Shown here: one piece after another, positions 12,701-22,272 of the stretch
How positions within the stretch are numbered: the stretch's first letter is position 1
Layout of the letters: the number at the start of each line of letters is the position of its first letter
Source of the DNA: Pogona vitticeps
Lineage: Eukaryota; Chordata; Lepidosauria; Squamata; Agamidae
DNA length: 64,000 nt
NCBI RefSeq assembly: GCF_051106095.1
Contig: NC_135789.1
Location: forward strand, 24,671,764-24,735,763
Reading direction: 5' to 3'
Notes under the pieces: generated by a model
Database searches by the model: none
What the model saw: only the letters and a program-made list of their open reading frames with translations
What the model was told of the DNA's origin: nothing
Position numbers and translations under genes: made by a program

Positions 12701-12772
12701 TGTCTGAGGGAGGGGAAGAGACTCGGGGGGAGCCCCCCTTCCTTCCCGAGTCTCTTCCCCTCCCTCAGACAA
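12700..12772. repeat. Long perfect inverted repeat upstream of NIPSNAP2
   Basis: Arms 12700-12727 and 12745-12772 (TTGTCTGAGGGAGG through GACTCGGG and its reverse complement) are 28 bases each, with a 17-base spacer. The arms are flanked outside by a GT run on the left and an AC run on the right, which extends the symmetry. It lies about 170-240 bp upstream of the NIPSNAP2 ATG, in the 5' UTR or core promoter. Confidence 0.85.
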
Positions 12773-12900
12773 CAACAAGACAACAACACACACACACACA
12801 CAGAGGCCGTTTCCAAGCCTCTTTCCTCCTCTTCTTCTTGATTACAAAAAGTACAAAGTTAGACACGATAAGGTGGCAAAAGTGAGTGCGCTGGACGTTA

Positions 12901-13140
12901 TGCTATATACTGTATGTATGTACAGTATATTGGTGTTTGTGTATATATACACATACATATACACATATATGTATATACATACTGTATATACATATACAAA
13001 CATACATATACGGTACATATACATATACATATGCATATATATAATATACAGTATACACACATACATACACACATATATACATTCAAACACACACACACAT
13101 ATATACACACGCATACACACCTACCTACCTACCTACCTAC

Positions 13141-13181
<41 letters not shown>
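12901..13181. repeat. Compound AT/AC/CTAC simple repeat
   Basis: A 280-bp patchwork of TATAC/ACATAT units passes into (CTAC)5 at 13121-13142 and (AC)n at 13143-13181. The many open frames across it are artefacts of the repeats. Confidence 0.9.
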
Positions 13182-13183
<2 letters not shown>

Positions 13184-13338
13184 ACTTCCCAGCCTCCAAA
13201 AATATGTGGGAACCTCAGGCAGAGAAGGTGTCAAAAAATGAGGAAATCATTTTGATTAAAACTTGTATCTGTTATATAATACCAGTCAATGTTTTTATAA
13301 TTTTGACTGTGCCTGGTGATATTGAATAATAACATTTA

Positions 13339-13594
13339 CAGTGGACCCTCGACTTACAGACGGCTCGTCTTACAGACTTCTCTGGCTGCAAAATTTAGAT
13401 TCGACTTGCAGCCGGAGAATCGACTTACAGACCAGAAAAAACCCAAAATGGAACAAAAATAGAATAAAAGCCGCTGGTTATGGGATTAATCGGTTTTCAA
13501 TGCATTGTAGGTCAATGGAGATTCGACCTACAGACTTTTCAACTTGCAGCCACCATTCCAATACGGATTAATTCCTTAAGTAGAGGGTCCACTG
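13339..13594. mobile_element. Tigger/pogo-like MITE
   Basis: The 256-bp element starts CAGTGGACCCTCGACTTACAG and ends with the inverted counterpart TAGAGGGTCCACTG. It is flanked by TA on both sides (13337-13338 and 13595-13596), the target duplication of Tc1/mariner/pogo elements. Internal sub-terminal repeats (GACTTACAGAC, GACCTACAGAC) are visible. It has no coding capacity. Confidence 0.85.
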
Positions 13595-14230
13595 TATACT
13601 GTAATTTAGTTAGTTCATAGTAATAAGTCAATAATAATAATATCATTGTCAGTCAACAGTGATAATGTCTATTATTATTACTGTTGTTAGTCCATAGTAA
13701 TAATAATGAAGAAATCTCTGAAAACATCCCTACTTTCGGCAGGCCTTCCATATTATACCACCTTCATAGCCTGCTGAGAGCATAAGCCTAACAGTGGATA
13801 AACACCAACAAGTTTTGAAGTAATTACAATTTTAAATTTCAATGATGTTTATACAGTTTGCACCAGGAGTGACCATTGGTCAAATGGACGGCTTAGAAAT
13901 TTAAAAATTACTTAAATTCTTATTATTCATCAACAAGAAGCAAATCCTAATTTTTTCCTGTGGTTCTGTGATATGTATAAACCGGACTGCTCCAGTCAGA
14001 CATTTCCTTCCTTGGACCCACAAGTGTCCTGTGGGAAGGACACTCATCTTATAATTCATTCATATTTGCCATTTATAATATTATTTCCTCGCTTTTTATT
14101 ATTTTAGTGCTCTTGGGCAAGCACTGCACCCTGGAAGATGGCCTATCTATACCGTATTTAAAATGCAAAAGAGTAGTGGCAGGCCGTATAAATGTAATAC
14201 ATAAAATAATATAAATAGGAATGGTTCAGA

Positions 14231-14326
14231 TTTGTGATTGGGAGTTCAATTCCACTCCCCTCCGCCCCATGTCTCCCCGGTGGTCTAGAATAGATGACAC
14301 ATAGGGTCCCTTCCAGCTCTGCAGTT
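14231..14326 (+). repeat. tRNA/CR1-tail SINE fragment
   Basis: GGGAGTTCAATTCCACTC followed by CATAGGGTCCCTTCCAGCTC and TGCAGTTCCAAGA matches the body of the SINE copies at 315-752. Its end abuts the duplicated flank of the LTR element. Confidence 0.6.
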
Positions 14327-14712
14327 CCAAGACCGCAATAAATAAAATAAATGAAGATGTTTCTGAAGCCAATATGCTTCAGAAAGCAAAACAAAACCCC
14401 AAGATCAATAGTTCAGAGACTTTTTAACCAATGGTTGCTATGGCACAGTCTCTTTCAGGATCGCAAAAAAAAAAAACACAAAAAAAACCCCAGCAGTGAT
14501 AATAAGATCTGAGTGCACGTCAAATTTCATCCGTTTTGTTAGCCCAGTTCTGGATAGCTGCTGACCACTCCATTTTTCAAGATACCAGGAGGCTGAGATC
14601 ATTAAAATCACTTTTTGATCTCATTGCAAGAAAACCACGTGCTTGTGTCATTTGTGTTGCGGTTTCGTTATACTGTATATCATGTTCTGTAAAGTCACTT
14701 GTGACTTATGAC
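14327..14712 (+). repeat. Left copy of a ~385-bp duplicated flank of the LTR element
   Basis: The block from CCAAGACCGCAATAAATAAA to GTGACTTATGAC is repeated after the right LTR at 20943-21326. The two copies are nearly identical, differing only in homopolymer lengths near 14466-14492. The sequence is host intergenic DNA, not part of the element. Confidence 0.9.
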
Positions 14713-15241
14713 TGTTACATACAGCACTGATGTTACCTGTCTGTCATGGGTTTGGAGGGAAAGTTCCATCCTATGGGGAGTGGAAGGCGGGACATCAGGA
14801 GGAGGGGCTGTACTATATATATATATATGTGAAGCCTGTGTGGTGAAGTTGAGGAGACGCTGGGATGTGAAGAAGCAGCAGCTGGGAAGAAGAAGCTGGT
14901 GTGGGAGTCTGTGTGTCAGACAGGGTACTACTGTGTGTCAGAGTACCAACCTGATAGGTTCAGGTGTCTGTTGGTTAGCCAGAACTGATAGGTTCAGGGT
15001 CTGTGCTTCAAGTTAAGGGTTCTGTGTGAACCAACCTGTGTGTATGTATGAGTGAAACTAAGCCACGTTACTATATCTTCTTCAACTGATCATTTTATTT
15101 TCCCTGTGTGTTGTTTTAAATAAACCTTATTCTTTTATTTGTTTGAAAATCCATCCCTGGTCTGTGTGACTTCTTACAGGGAATGGTTGGTGGCAGCTTA
15201 GTTAACGTGTGGCAGATCCCAGTAGGTCTGGGTTTGTCACA
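14713..15241 (+). repeat. 5' long terminal repeat
   Basis: The 529-bp repeat starts TGTTACATACAGCACTG. A TA-rich run at about 14813-14828 could act as a TATA element and TAAATAAACC near 15118 as the polyadenylation signal. It matches 20425-20942 almost perfectly. Confidence 0.9.
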
Positions 15242-15681
15242 TTGATTGGTGTCCAGCGTTGGGATACGACTGGTCCAGTTGTCCAGCGGTCCAGCAAAGC
15301 CTTGGCAAGTGTGCCCAGAGCAAGGGGGGTCTAGTCAGGGACAATCTGAGAGCACGTAGGTAATCTTCTAGGTGTACCTCACGGGGGGGGTGCACTAGTA
15401 GAAGAACGTGTAACCTCAGATTGGGGACTAGATTAGGGAGCTCTGAGGCAGCCTGTTTTGGCGGGAAAAAGCTGAGGCAAAACTGTGAAATAGCAGTGAG
15501 CTAGTTTGCCTGCTGAGAGGCCCAGCAGAGGGGGGTAGACTCTAACTCGCTACAGTTGCAAGTTAGTGCTGAAAGACAGCAGCAATCTATAGGGAAAGCT
15601 GGTTCTGAGGCAAAAGAAAAAAAAAGTGGTCGTTTTATTTTGAGGCTTGACTTTTAAAGCAGCTTGTTCTGAGGGGGGATT

Positions 15682-18600
15682 ATGCCCTTGACTCGAATCC
15701 AAATGGCAGAAATGGGTGAAGTGAAAGACCCCCAGGTTGACCAAGGTTATGAGGATGAATTTGGCTCAGTGCAGGGTGACAGCACGGGAGAACAGAACCC
15801 AGAACTCAGGAAAATGCTCATAGTCCAACAGCATGAACTGAGGATGAGGCAATTTGAAATGGAGGAAAGGGAAAGAGAAGAAAGATTAGAGAGAGAAAGA
15901 AGGGAGGAAAGGGAGAGGCAAAGACAATTTGAATTGGAATTGCAGAGAGAGAAAATGGCGTTTGAGTTAAGAAAATTGGAACTGATGAACCAGAACAATA
16001 ATAACAATAGGGATTCTGAGGGAGGCCAATTGTCTAAAGCTGACCTGAAGAAATTCCCTGTGTACCACAAGGGAGATTGTCCTGAGGTGTTCTTTTCCTT
16101 AGTGGAAAGAGCGTTTGTGGACTTCTCAGTGAGGGAACCTGAGAAGATGACCATCATGCGATCTTTAATCAGTGGTAGCCTGGCTGAGGTTTATTCAGAG
16201 ATGCCTGAGGAACTGATGAAAGATTTTGCAGAGTTTAAAAAACTGGTGTTTGCAAGACATGGGATAAATGCGGAACAGCTGAGGCAAAGATTCAGGTCCC
16301 TCACAAAGAAACCAGAGCAGACTTTTACCCAAGTGGGGGCTCAATTGGTGAGGCTGCTTGAGAAATGGCTATCTCAGGAGGGGACAGAGACCTTTCAGCA
16401 GCTCAAAGACTTGATAGCGCTGGAACAGTTCTATTCAGTCCTGCATGGGGAACTGAAATTCCAGGTGAGGGAAAGGAACCCAAAATCTGTGGCAGAAGCA
16501 GCCGAGATCGCAGATTTTATTTCCCAAATAAGAAAGCCCTTGGGTGAGGGGAAAGCGATGGGAAAACCTAAAGAAACCTACAGCAAGTACTCTCAGGGAC
16601 CAGGGAAAAACCAGCAAGGGGGAGGGGCCCATGGTGCAGGGAAGCCCTCAGAAATGAAACCAAGACCTCAGATTTTGGAGGGAAAACCAAAACAAGATGA
16701 GAGAGAATCAAAATACACCAGAAAATGTTATTTCTGTCAGGGAAAGGGCCATCTAATCTCAGAGTGTGAGAAATTAAAGCAGCTAAAAGGAATTGTGTCT
16801 CAGGATTCTAGTGGAACCAAGCCAAAAGCTGTGTTCTGTGTCCAGAAAGAGCAAGGCTCATTGTCACTGAGGGAGCCTGTTGCCATGGCTACTCAATCTG
16901 AAACAGCTACATCTGCTGATCAGGCTGAGGAAAATGGTCCTCTTGTAGAGGTCAGGCGCTGCCTGCTGGTGAGAACAGATTCTCAATTGTTTGAGACAGC
17001 AGGGGTGGACGTAGGAATACTTGGCCATCAGTATCGGGGGCTGCAGGACACTTGTTCCCAGGTGACCCTGTGCCATCCAGATATTATTCCTAGGGAATGT
17101 GTAATCCCAAATGAGAGCATGAAGGTGGCAGGGATTGAGGGGCAGGTAATCTCTCTGCCAGTAGCGGAGGTACCTGTGAACTTTCAAGGCTGGAGGGGAG
17201 TTTGGCGGCTAGCAATTTCATCGACTCTGCCAGCAGCCGTGCTCGTGGGAAATGACCTGGCTGAACATGTGAAAAGGGTGCTAGTGATTACACGTTCACA
17301 AGCCACCACGGGGACAGTTCAGGGGGGTAATGATGAGCCAGAGACGGAAGCAGGGGGGGGGAGTTCAGAAGCTGTGGTGGAAACCTTAACCACAGACAGC
17401 AGATTTGGACAAGAGCAAAAGGCAGACGCCACTCTCCAAAAGTGTTTTGAACAGGTGACTGACGCCCAGCTAACACCTGAAACCCCAGTGAGATTTCTGG
17501 AGAAAAAGGGGATTTTGTATAGAGAGACCCTGAGGAATATCTCAAAAGGGGGAGATGGGATCCGAAGTCAGCTAGTGGTACCTGAAAAGTATCGCCCCAT
17601 GATCTTACAAAGGGGGCACTCTGACATGTTTGCTGCACACTTAGGGGTGAACAAAACACAGCAGAGAATCACACAGAATTTTTACTGGCCTGACATAGGG
17701 AAGCAGATCAGGGAGTTCTGTAAACAATGTGATGTGTGTCAAAGGCAGGGGAATAGCCGTGACAGGACCAAAGCAAAGTTGTGCCCTTTGCCTGTGATTG
17801 ACACTCCGTTCAAATGCATAGGGGTGGATATTGTGGGACCTTTGCCCAAGGCCACAAAGAGGGGGAACAGGTTCATTCTCACCATTGTGGACCATGCCAC
17901 GAGGTACCCTGAAGCCATACCCTTGACTAATATTGAAACTAACACAGTGGCAGATGCCTTGGTGGGGTATATGTCCAGGATGGGATTTGCCTCAGAAATA
18001 ATCACAGATTTGGGCGCATCGTTCACATCAAAGCTCATGAAACGCTTATGGCAAATCTGTGGAATTAAGCACAAGGAAACCACTGCCTATCATCCTGAAA
18101 GTAATGGGTTAACTGAGAAGTTCAATGGGACTCTAATGCGCATGATTAGGGCTTACTTGGCAGAGAATCCAAACAATTGGGACCAGAAGCTGCAATCCCT
18201 TTTGTTTGCTTATCGATCAGTGCCACAAGCCAGTACCGGGTTCAGTCCATTTGAACTTTTATTTGGAAGAAGGGTGAAAGGGCCCCTTGATTTGATCAAA
18301 CAAAATTGGGAGCAGATCACCCAGGATGACCCACAAGACGTTGTGACATACATAGACACCTTGATGAATGACCTAAAGAGAAATCTAGAGCTGGCAGCAG
18401 AAAACCTGCAAGCTCAGAAGGTCAGACAGAAAACATGGTATGACCAGAAAGCTAGAGAGAGGCACTTTGACCCAGGGGAGGAAGTGCTTTGGCTTAGGCC
18501 CTGCAGAGAAAACAAACTGCAGCTCAAATGGGCAGGACCATATAGGGTCATTTCCAAGATGTCAGACCTGAACTACCTAATAGAGCAGGAGGAGAACCAA

Positions 18601-20151
18601 GCAAGGAGGGTGGTTCATGTGAATGCCCTAAAACCCTACTACAGAGGGGAACAGAGGGTTTTATTTGCGATAAAAGCAGCTGAGAGTGAGGAAGCGGAAT
18701 TACCCTTCTGGGAGGGTAGAGGGGAAGTAAAATACAACCCAGAGGAGGTAAAGATCAGTCCTGCACTCACCCAAGACCAGCAGCAAGAACTAAAAATGCT
18801 GCTTAGTAAATATCAACAGGTGTTTTCCAACAAGCCGGGGATAGTGAAGGGAGTGATGCATCGGATCCACACAGGGGATGCACCCCCGCAGGCAGTATCC
18901 CCATACCGAGTAACGGGACCCTATAGGGACAAGGTGCGGAAGGAGCTGGACGAGATGCTTAGGGAGAACATAATCGTCCCCTCTTCTAGTCCTTGGTCCT
19001 CTCCGATAGTCCTTGTGGACAAGCCTGATGGGAGCATTAGGTTTTGTGTTGATTACAGGAAATTAAACCGCGTAACCACTCCTGATGCCTACCCAATGCC
19101 CAGGCTAGACAACCTGATTGAAACCATAGGGGGTTGTCGGTTCATCTCATCATTGGACCTGGTAAAGGGATATTGGCAATTAAGAATTGATCCCAGGGAT
19201 CAAGAAAAGACCGCCTTTTGCAGCCCTTTTGGTCTCTATGAGTTTCGAGTCCTGAGCTTTGGTCTCAGAAATGCACCAGCCACATTCCAAAGGCTGATGG
19301 ACCAGACCTTGGCAGGGCTCAGTGACTTTACAGTGGCCTACATTGACGACATAGGGATCTTCAGTAATACCTGGGAAGATCACCTGATACACCTGGAATT
19401 AGTGCTGCAGAGGTTAAGTGCAGCAGGGCTAACAGTAAAGGCCAGCAAGTGTCAGCTGGGTAGCCCAGAAATAAAATACTTGGGTCACATGGTAGGGGGA
19501 GGAGTGATAAAACCCCTGGAGGCCAAAATAGAAGCTGTTCGTGATTGGCCCAGACCCAACACCAAGAAAAAAGTCAAATCATTTCTTGGGTTGGTGGGCT
19601 ACTACAGAAAGTTCATCCCGAGGTTTAGCGAGATTGCGGCTCCGCTGACCGATCTGACGAGGAAGAAGGCTGATGACCGCATCCCGTGGACCAACGACTG
19701 TGAGCCGGCGTTCCAGAGGTTGAAGGAGGCGTTAATCAACTATCCAGTGCTGCGTGCTCCAGACTTCGACCGGGAGTTCATCATCTACACCGATGCGTCT
19801 AACAGCGGGGTAGGAGCAGTTCTGTGCCAGGAGGATGAGAATGGTGACCAGCATCCAGTGTCCTACCTGAGTAGGAAACTTCAAAAAGGTGAGAGACATT
19901 TGGCAACCGTGGAGAAGGAGTGTTTGGCCATAGTCTACGCGATCCAGAAGGCCAAGCCTTACATCTGGGGAAGACATTTTGTTCTGTGCACTGACCATTC
20001 ACCACTGCAATGGTTAAAGACAATGAAAACCCACAATAGCAAACTTATGAGGTGGGCTTTAAACCTACAGGACTATGACTTTGAAGTGAAGGTGGTCAGA
20101 GGGTCAGTGAACTGTGTTGCTGACGCCTTGTCAAGAAGACCTGAAGAATGA
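15682..20151 (+). CDS. Gag-Pol polyprotein of the Gmr1-type LTR element (1489 codons)
   Basis: A single open frame covers gag and pol. Parts in order, by rough residue number: an E/R-rich coiled coil at about 50-115; a gag core with SCAN-like helices at about 120-290; one CCHC zinc knuckle near 349-362; a retropepsin-like region at about 430-540; the integrase H2C2 zinc finger at about 645-690; the integrase core at about 710-830; reverse transcriptase at about 1080-1260, with RFCVDYRKLNR and YIDD motifs; and RNase H at about 1365-1480. Having gag and pol in one frame and integrase ahead of reverse transcriptase fits the Gmr1 group. The start at 15682 is the first ATG of the frame, 440 bp after the LTR; another in-frame ATG follows at 15703. 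No envelope gene is seen. Confidence 0.92.
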   Translation: MPLTRIQMAEMGEVKDPQVDQGYEDEFGSVQGDSTGEQNPELRKMLIVQQHELRMRQFEMEEREREERLERERREERERQRQFELELQREKMAFELRKLELMNQNNNNNRDSEGGQLSKADLKKFPVYHKGDCPEVFFSLVERAFVDFSVREPEKMTIMRSLISGSLAEVYSEMPEELMKDFAEFKKLVFARHGINAEQLRQRFRSLTKKPEQTFTQVGAQLVRLLEKWLSQEGTETFQQLKDLIALEQFYSVLHGELKFQVRERNPKSVAEAAEIADFISQIRKPLGEGKAMGKPKETYSKYSQGPGKNQQGGGAHGAGKPSEMKPRPQILEGKPKQDERESKYTRKCYFCQGKGHLISECEKLKQLKGIVSQDSSGTKPKAVFCVQKEQGSLSLREPVAMATQSETATSADQAEENGPLVEVRRCLLVRTDSQLFETAGVDVGILGHQYRGLQDTCSQVTLCHPDIIPRECVIPNESMKVAGIEGQVISLPVAEVPVNFQGWRGVWRLAISSTLPAAVLVGNDLAEHVKRVLVITRSQATTGTVQGGNDEPETEAGGGSSEAVVETLTTDSRFGQEQKADATLQKCFEQVTDAQLTPETPVRFLEKKGILYRETLRNISKGGDGIRSQLVVPEKYRPMILQRGHSDMFAAHLGVNKTQQRITQNFYWPDIGKQIREFCKQCDVCQRQGNSRDRTKAKLCPLPVIDTPFKCIGVDIVGPLPKATKRGNRFILTIVDHATRYPEAIPLTNIETNTVADALVGYMSRMGFASEIITDLGASFTSKLMKRLWQICGIKHKETTAYHPESNGLTEKFNGTLMRMIRAYLAENPNNWDQKLQSLLFAYRSVPQASTGFSPFELLFGRRVKGPLDLIKQNWEQITQDDPQDVVTYIDTLMNDLKRNLELAAENLQAQKVRQKTWYDQKARERHFDPGEEVLWLRPCRENKLQLKWAGPYRVISKMSDLNYLIEQEENQARRVVHVNALKPYYRGEQRVLFAIKAAESEEAELPFWEGRGEVKYNPEEVKISPALTQDQQQELKMLLSKYQQVFSNKPGIVKGVMHRIHTGDAPPQAVSPYRVTGPYRDKVRKELDEMLRENIIVPSSSPWSSPIVLVDKPDGSIRFCVDYRKLNRVTTPDAYPMPRLDNLIETIGGCRFISSLDLVKGYWQLRIDPRDQEKTAFCSPFGLYEFRVLSFGLRNAPATFQRLMDQTLAGLSDFTVAYIDDIGIFSNTWEDHLIHLELVLQRLSAAGLTVKASKCQLGSPEIKYLGHMVGGGVIKPLEAKIEAVRDWPRPNTKKKVKSFLGLVGYYRKFIPRFSEIAAPLTDLTRKKADDRIPWTNDCEPAFQRLKEALINYPVLRAPDFDREFIIYTDASNSGVGAVLCQEDENGDQHPVSYLSRKLQKGERHLATVEKECLAIVYAIQKAKPYIWGRHFVLCTDHSPLQWLKTMKTHNSKLMRWALNLQDYDFEVKVVRGSVNCVADALSRRPEE

Positions 20152-20424
20152 AGACGGCGAAAGAACATGGACTATGTATATATTTTGGTGAACAAAAAGT
20201 TAAATGTACCTGTTTTTTGAATTTGGTTTGTATGAATAAAGGTAAATTGATGTAATGTATATGGTAAATGTTTAAATGCCTAATTGCTATGGTTAACTTA
20301 GAATGTAAGTATAAGTAAGTATGATATGGTATGTATAACTGTTGTTGTGTGTTTTATCCAGGTTGTTTTTTGGGAAAAAGCACCTTAGCTTTCCCCCTAC
20401 AAAACAACTTATAAAGAGGGGAGG

Positions 20425-20942
20425 TGTTACATACAGCACTGATGTTACCTGTCTGTCATGGGTTTGGAGGGAAAGTTCCATCCTATGGGGAGTGGAAGGC
20501 GGGACATCAGGAGGAGGGGCTGTACTATATATATATGTGAAGCCTGTGTGGTGAAGTTGAGGAGACGCTGGGATGTGAAGAAGCAGCAGCTGGGAAGAAG
20601 AAGCTGGTGTGGGAGTCTGTGTGTCAGACAGGGTACTACTGTGTGTCAGAGTACCAACCTGATAGGTTCAGGTGTCTGTTGGTTAGCCAGAACTGATAGG
20701 TTCAGGGTCTGTGCTTCAAGTTAAGGGTTCTGTGTGAACCAACCTGTGTGTATGTATGAGTGAAACTAAGCCACGTTACTATATCTTCTTCAACTGATCA
20801 TTTTATTTTCCCTGTGTGTTGTTTTAAATAAACCTTATTCTTTTATTTGTTTGAAAATCCATCCCTGGTCTGTGTGACTTCTTACAGGGAATGGTTGGTG
20901 GCAGCTTAGTTAACGTGTGGCAGATCCCAGTAGGTCTGGGTT
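20425..20942 (+). repeat. 3' long terminal repeat
   Basis: The repeat of 14713 onward begins right after the purine tract ATAAAGAGGGGAGG. It differs from the 5' copy only in the TA-run length over the shared part. It joins host sequence at CCAAGACC (20943). Confidence 0.9.
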
Positions 20943-21326
20943 CCAAGACCGCAATAAATAAAATAAATGAAGATGTTTCTGAAGCCAATATGCTTCAGAA
21001 AGCAAAACAAAACCCCAAGATCAATAGTTCAGAGACTTTTTAACCAATGGTTGCTATGGCACAGTCTCTTTCAGGATCGCAAAAAAAAAACCACAAAAAA
21101 AACCCAGCAGTGATAATAAGATCTGAGTGCACGTCAAATTTCATCCGTTTTGTTAGCCCAGTTCTGGATAGCTGCTGACCACTCCATTTTTCAAGATACC
21201 AGGAGGCTGAGATCATTAAAATCACTTTTTGATCTCATTGCAAGAAAACCACGTGCTTGTGTCATTTGTGTTGCGGTTTCGTTATACTGTATATCATGTT
21301 CTGTAAAGTCACTTGTGACTTATGAC
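20943..21326 (+). repeat. Right copy of the ~385-bp duplicated flank
   Basis: It matches 14327-14712 and then continues into AACGTTTTCCAGG, the apparent undisturbed continuation of the host locus. Only the LTR element separates the two copies. Confidence 0.9.
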
Positions 21327-21434
21327 AACGTTTTCCAGGGTTTTATAGATACAGAAGTGGTTGGCTATTTCCTTTTTTTCATGGCTGCTCTGGGACCACA
21401 GTGCAGCTTGCCCAAGGCCAGCTAGGCTGGTTCA

Positions 21435-21530
21435 TCTATCTAGTGATGCATAGTGGAGATTCAAACTCCCAACCTCTGGCTCTGCAGCCAGATATCTAAA
21501 CTTCTGAGTTATCCAGACAGCTGGAAGCTT
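21435..21530 (-). repeat. SINE fragment, minus strand
   Basis: CTCCCAACCTCTGGCTCTGC and AGATATCTAAACTTCTGAG are the reverse complement of the SINE body found at 315-752. The remaining intergenic DNA up to 22145 shows no recognisable gene. Confidence 0.6.
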
Positions 21531-22145
21531 ATGTAAGCTCCCCATAATTTCCTCTACTGTACTTTGAAACTGGAAACCAACAGACAACACGAGGGGTGGG
21601 GAATGTCATGATGTGGCTCAGAATAATCTCCCCACTTAAAAAAAATACAAATGAATATCGAGTTAGAGAAACACCTCAGTGCCCCCCAAAACTGTTCATA
21701 TTACTCGAGTTTTAACTACATATTGTTTTAGCAACATTGCATTGCTAGAACAAGCTTCCCTTATGTTTTCCCAATTTCCTCATAGCAAACAGTGCCAACA
21801 AACCGTAAGCTGGAACTGGATAACATACCTACACAAGGGCGTCCAATAAAATAAATTGAAATAAAATGGTTTATATTACATCCCTCAAGCTGAACTTGGT
21901 CTTGAGTATTGCTATGTAGTTTGTGCGCTGTGGTATTTATTTTCTGGGTTCCCCTGTTGTTTTTTTTAGTCCTTAAGACATTTTAATTTTTTAATTAAGA
22001 TATCAGGTCTTAATGGGCTTTCAGTGGTTTACCAAACTGCCTCTTAACTGTTTTGGCCACGTTCAGGCAGCGATGACTTCCAGATAGTTTAACAATACAT
22101 TGATATTCTTTAGTTTCTGTAGTATTTTCAAATACATTGACCATT

Positions 22146-22181
22146 TTTATTACTGTGCAAACACATTAACTCCGGTTTATT
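22146..22181 (-). terminator. MRPS17: Poly(A) signals of MRPS17
   Basis: Two AATAAA signals on the minus strand (22176-22181 and 22146-22151) lie about 95 and 125 nt past the MRPS17 stop, which implies a short 3' UTR. Confidence 0.6.
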
Positions 22182-22272
22182 ATTAATCCTTAATATTTTA
22201 AAGAACATATACACAACTCCACAGAGACAGAAGGGGGTGGAAGTCTCTGGTTGTTTTCTCACTCTAAAACCT

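Larger units (their letters stand above)
14713..20942 (+). mobile_element. Ty3/gypsy LTR retrotransposon, Gmr1-type, apparently whole
   Basis: A 6.2-kb LTR element with 5' LTR 14713-15241, leader, one long ORF (15682-20151), a purine-rich tract just before 20425, and 3' LTR 20425-20942. The LTRs begin TGTTACA and contain a TATA-like AT run and an AATAAA signal (about 15118 and 20826). They are identical except for the length of a TA dinucleotide run, so the insertion is very young. A candidate primer-binding region (TGGTGTCCAGCG) follows the 5' LTR. The ORF places integrase before reverse transcriptase, the unusual order known for the Gmr1 group of Ty3/gypsy elements. No coding breaks are apparent. 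The junctions with host DNA are odd: about 385 bp of host sequence lies on both sides. Confidence 0.92.

Noticed and set aside
12291-12707. Plus-strand 138-codon ORF in the CpG island
   Set aside because: It is an antisense shadow of the GC-rich NIPSNAP2 first exon and promoter, of low complexity and without homology.
15181-15234. GGTTGGTGGCAGC as the primer-binding site, with an LTR ending earlier at CTTACA
   Set aside because: The same bases are present at the 3' LTR copy, so they belong to the LTR; the TGGTGTCCAGCG after 15241 fits better.
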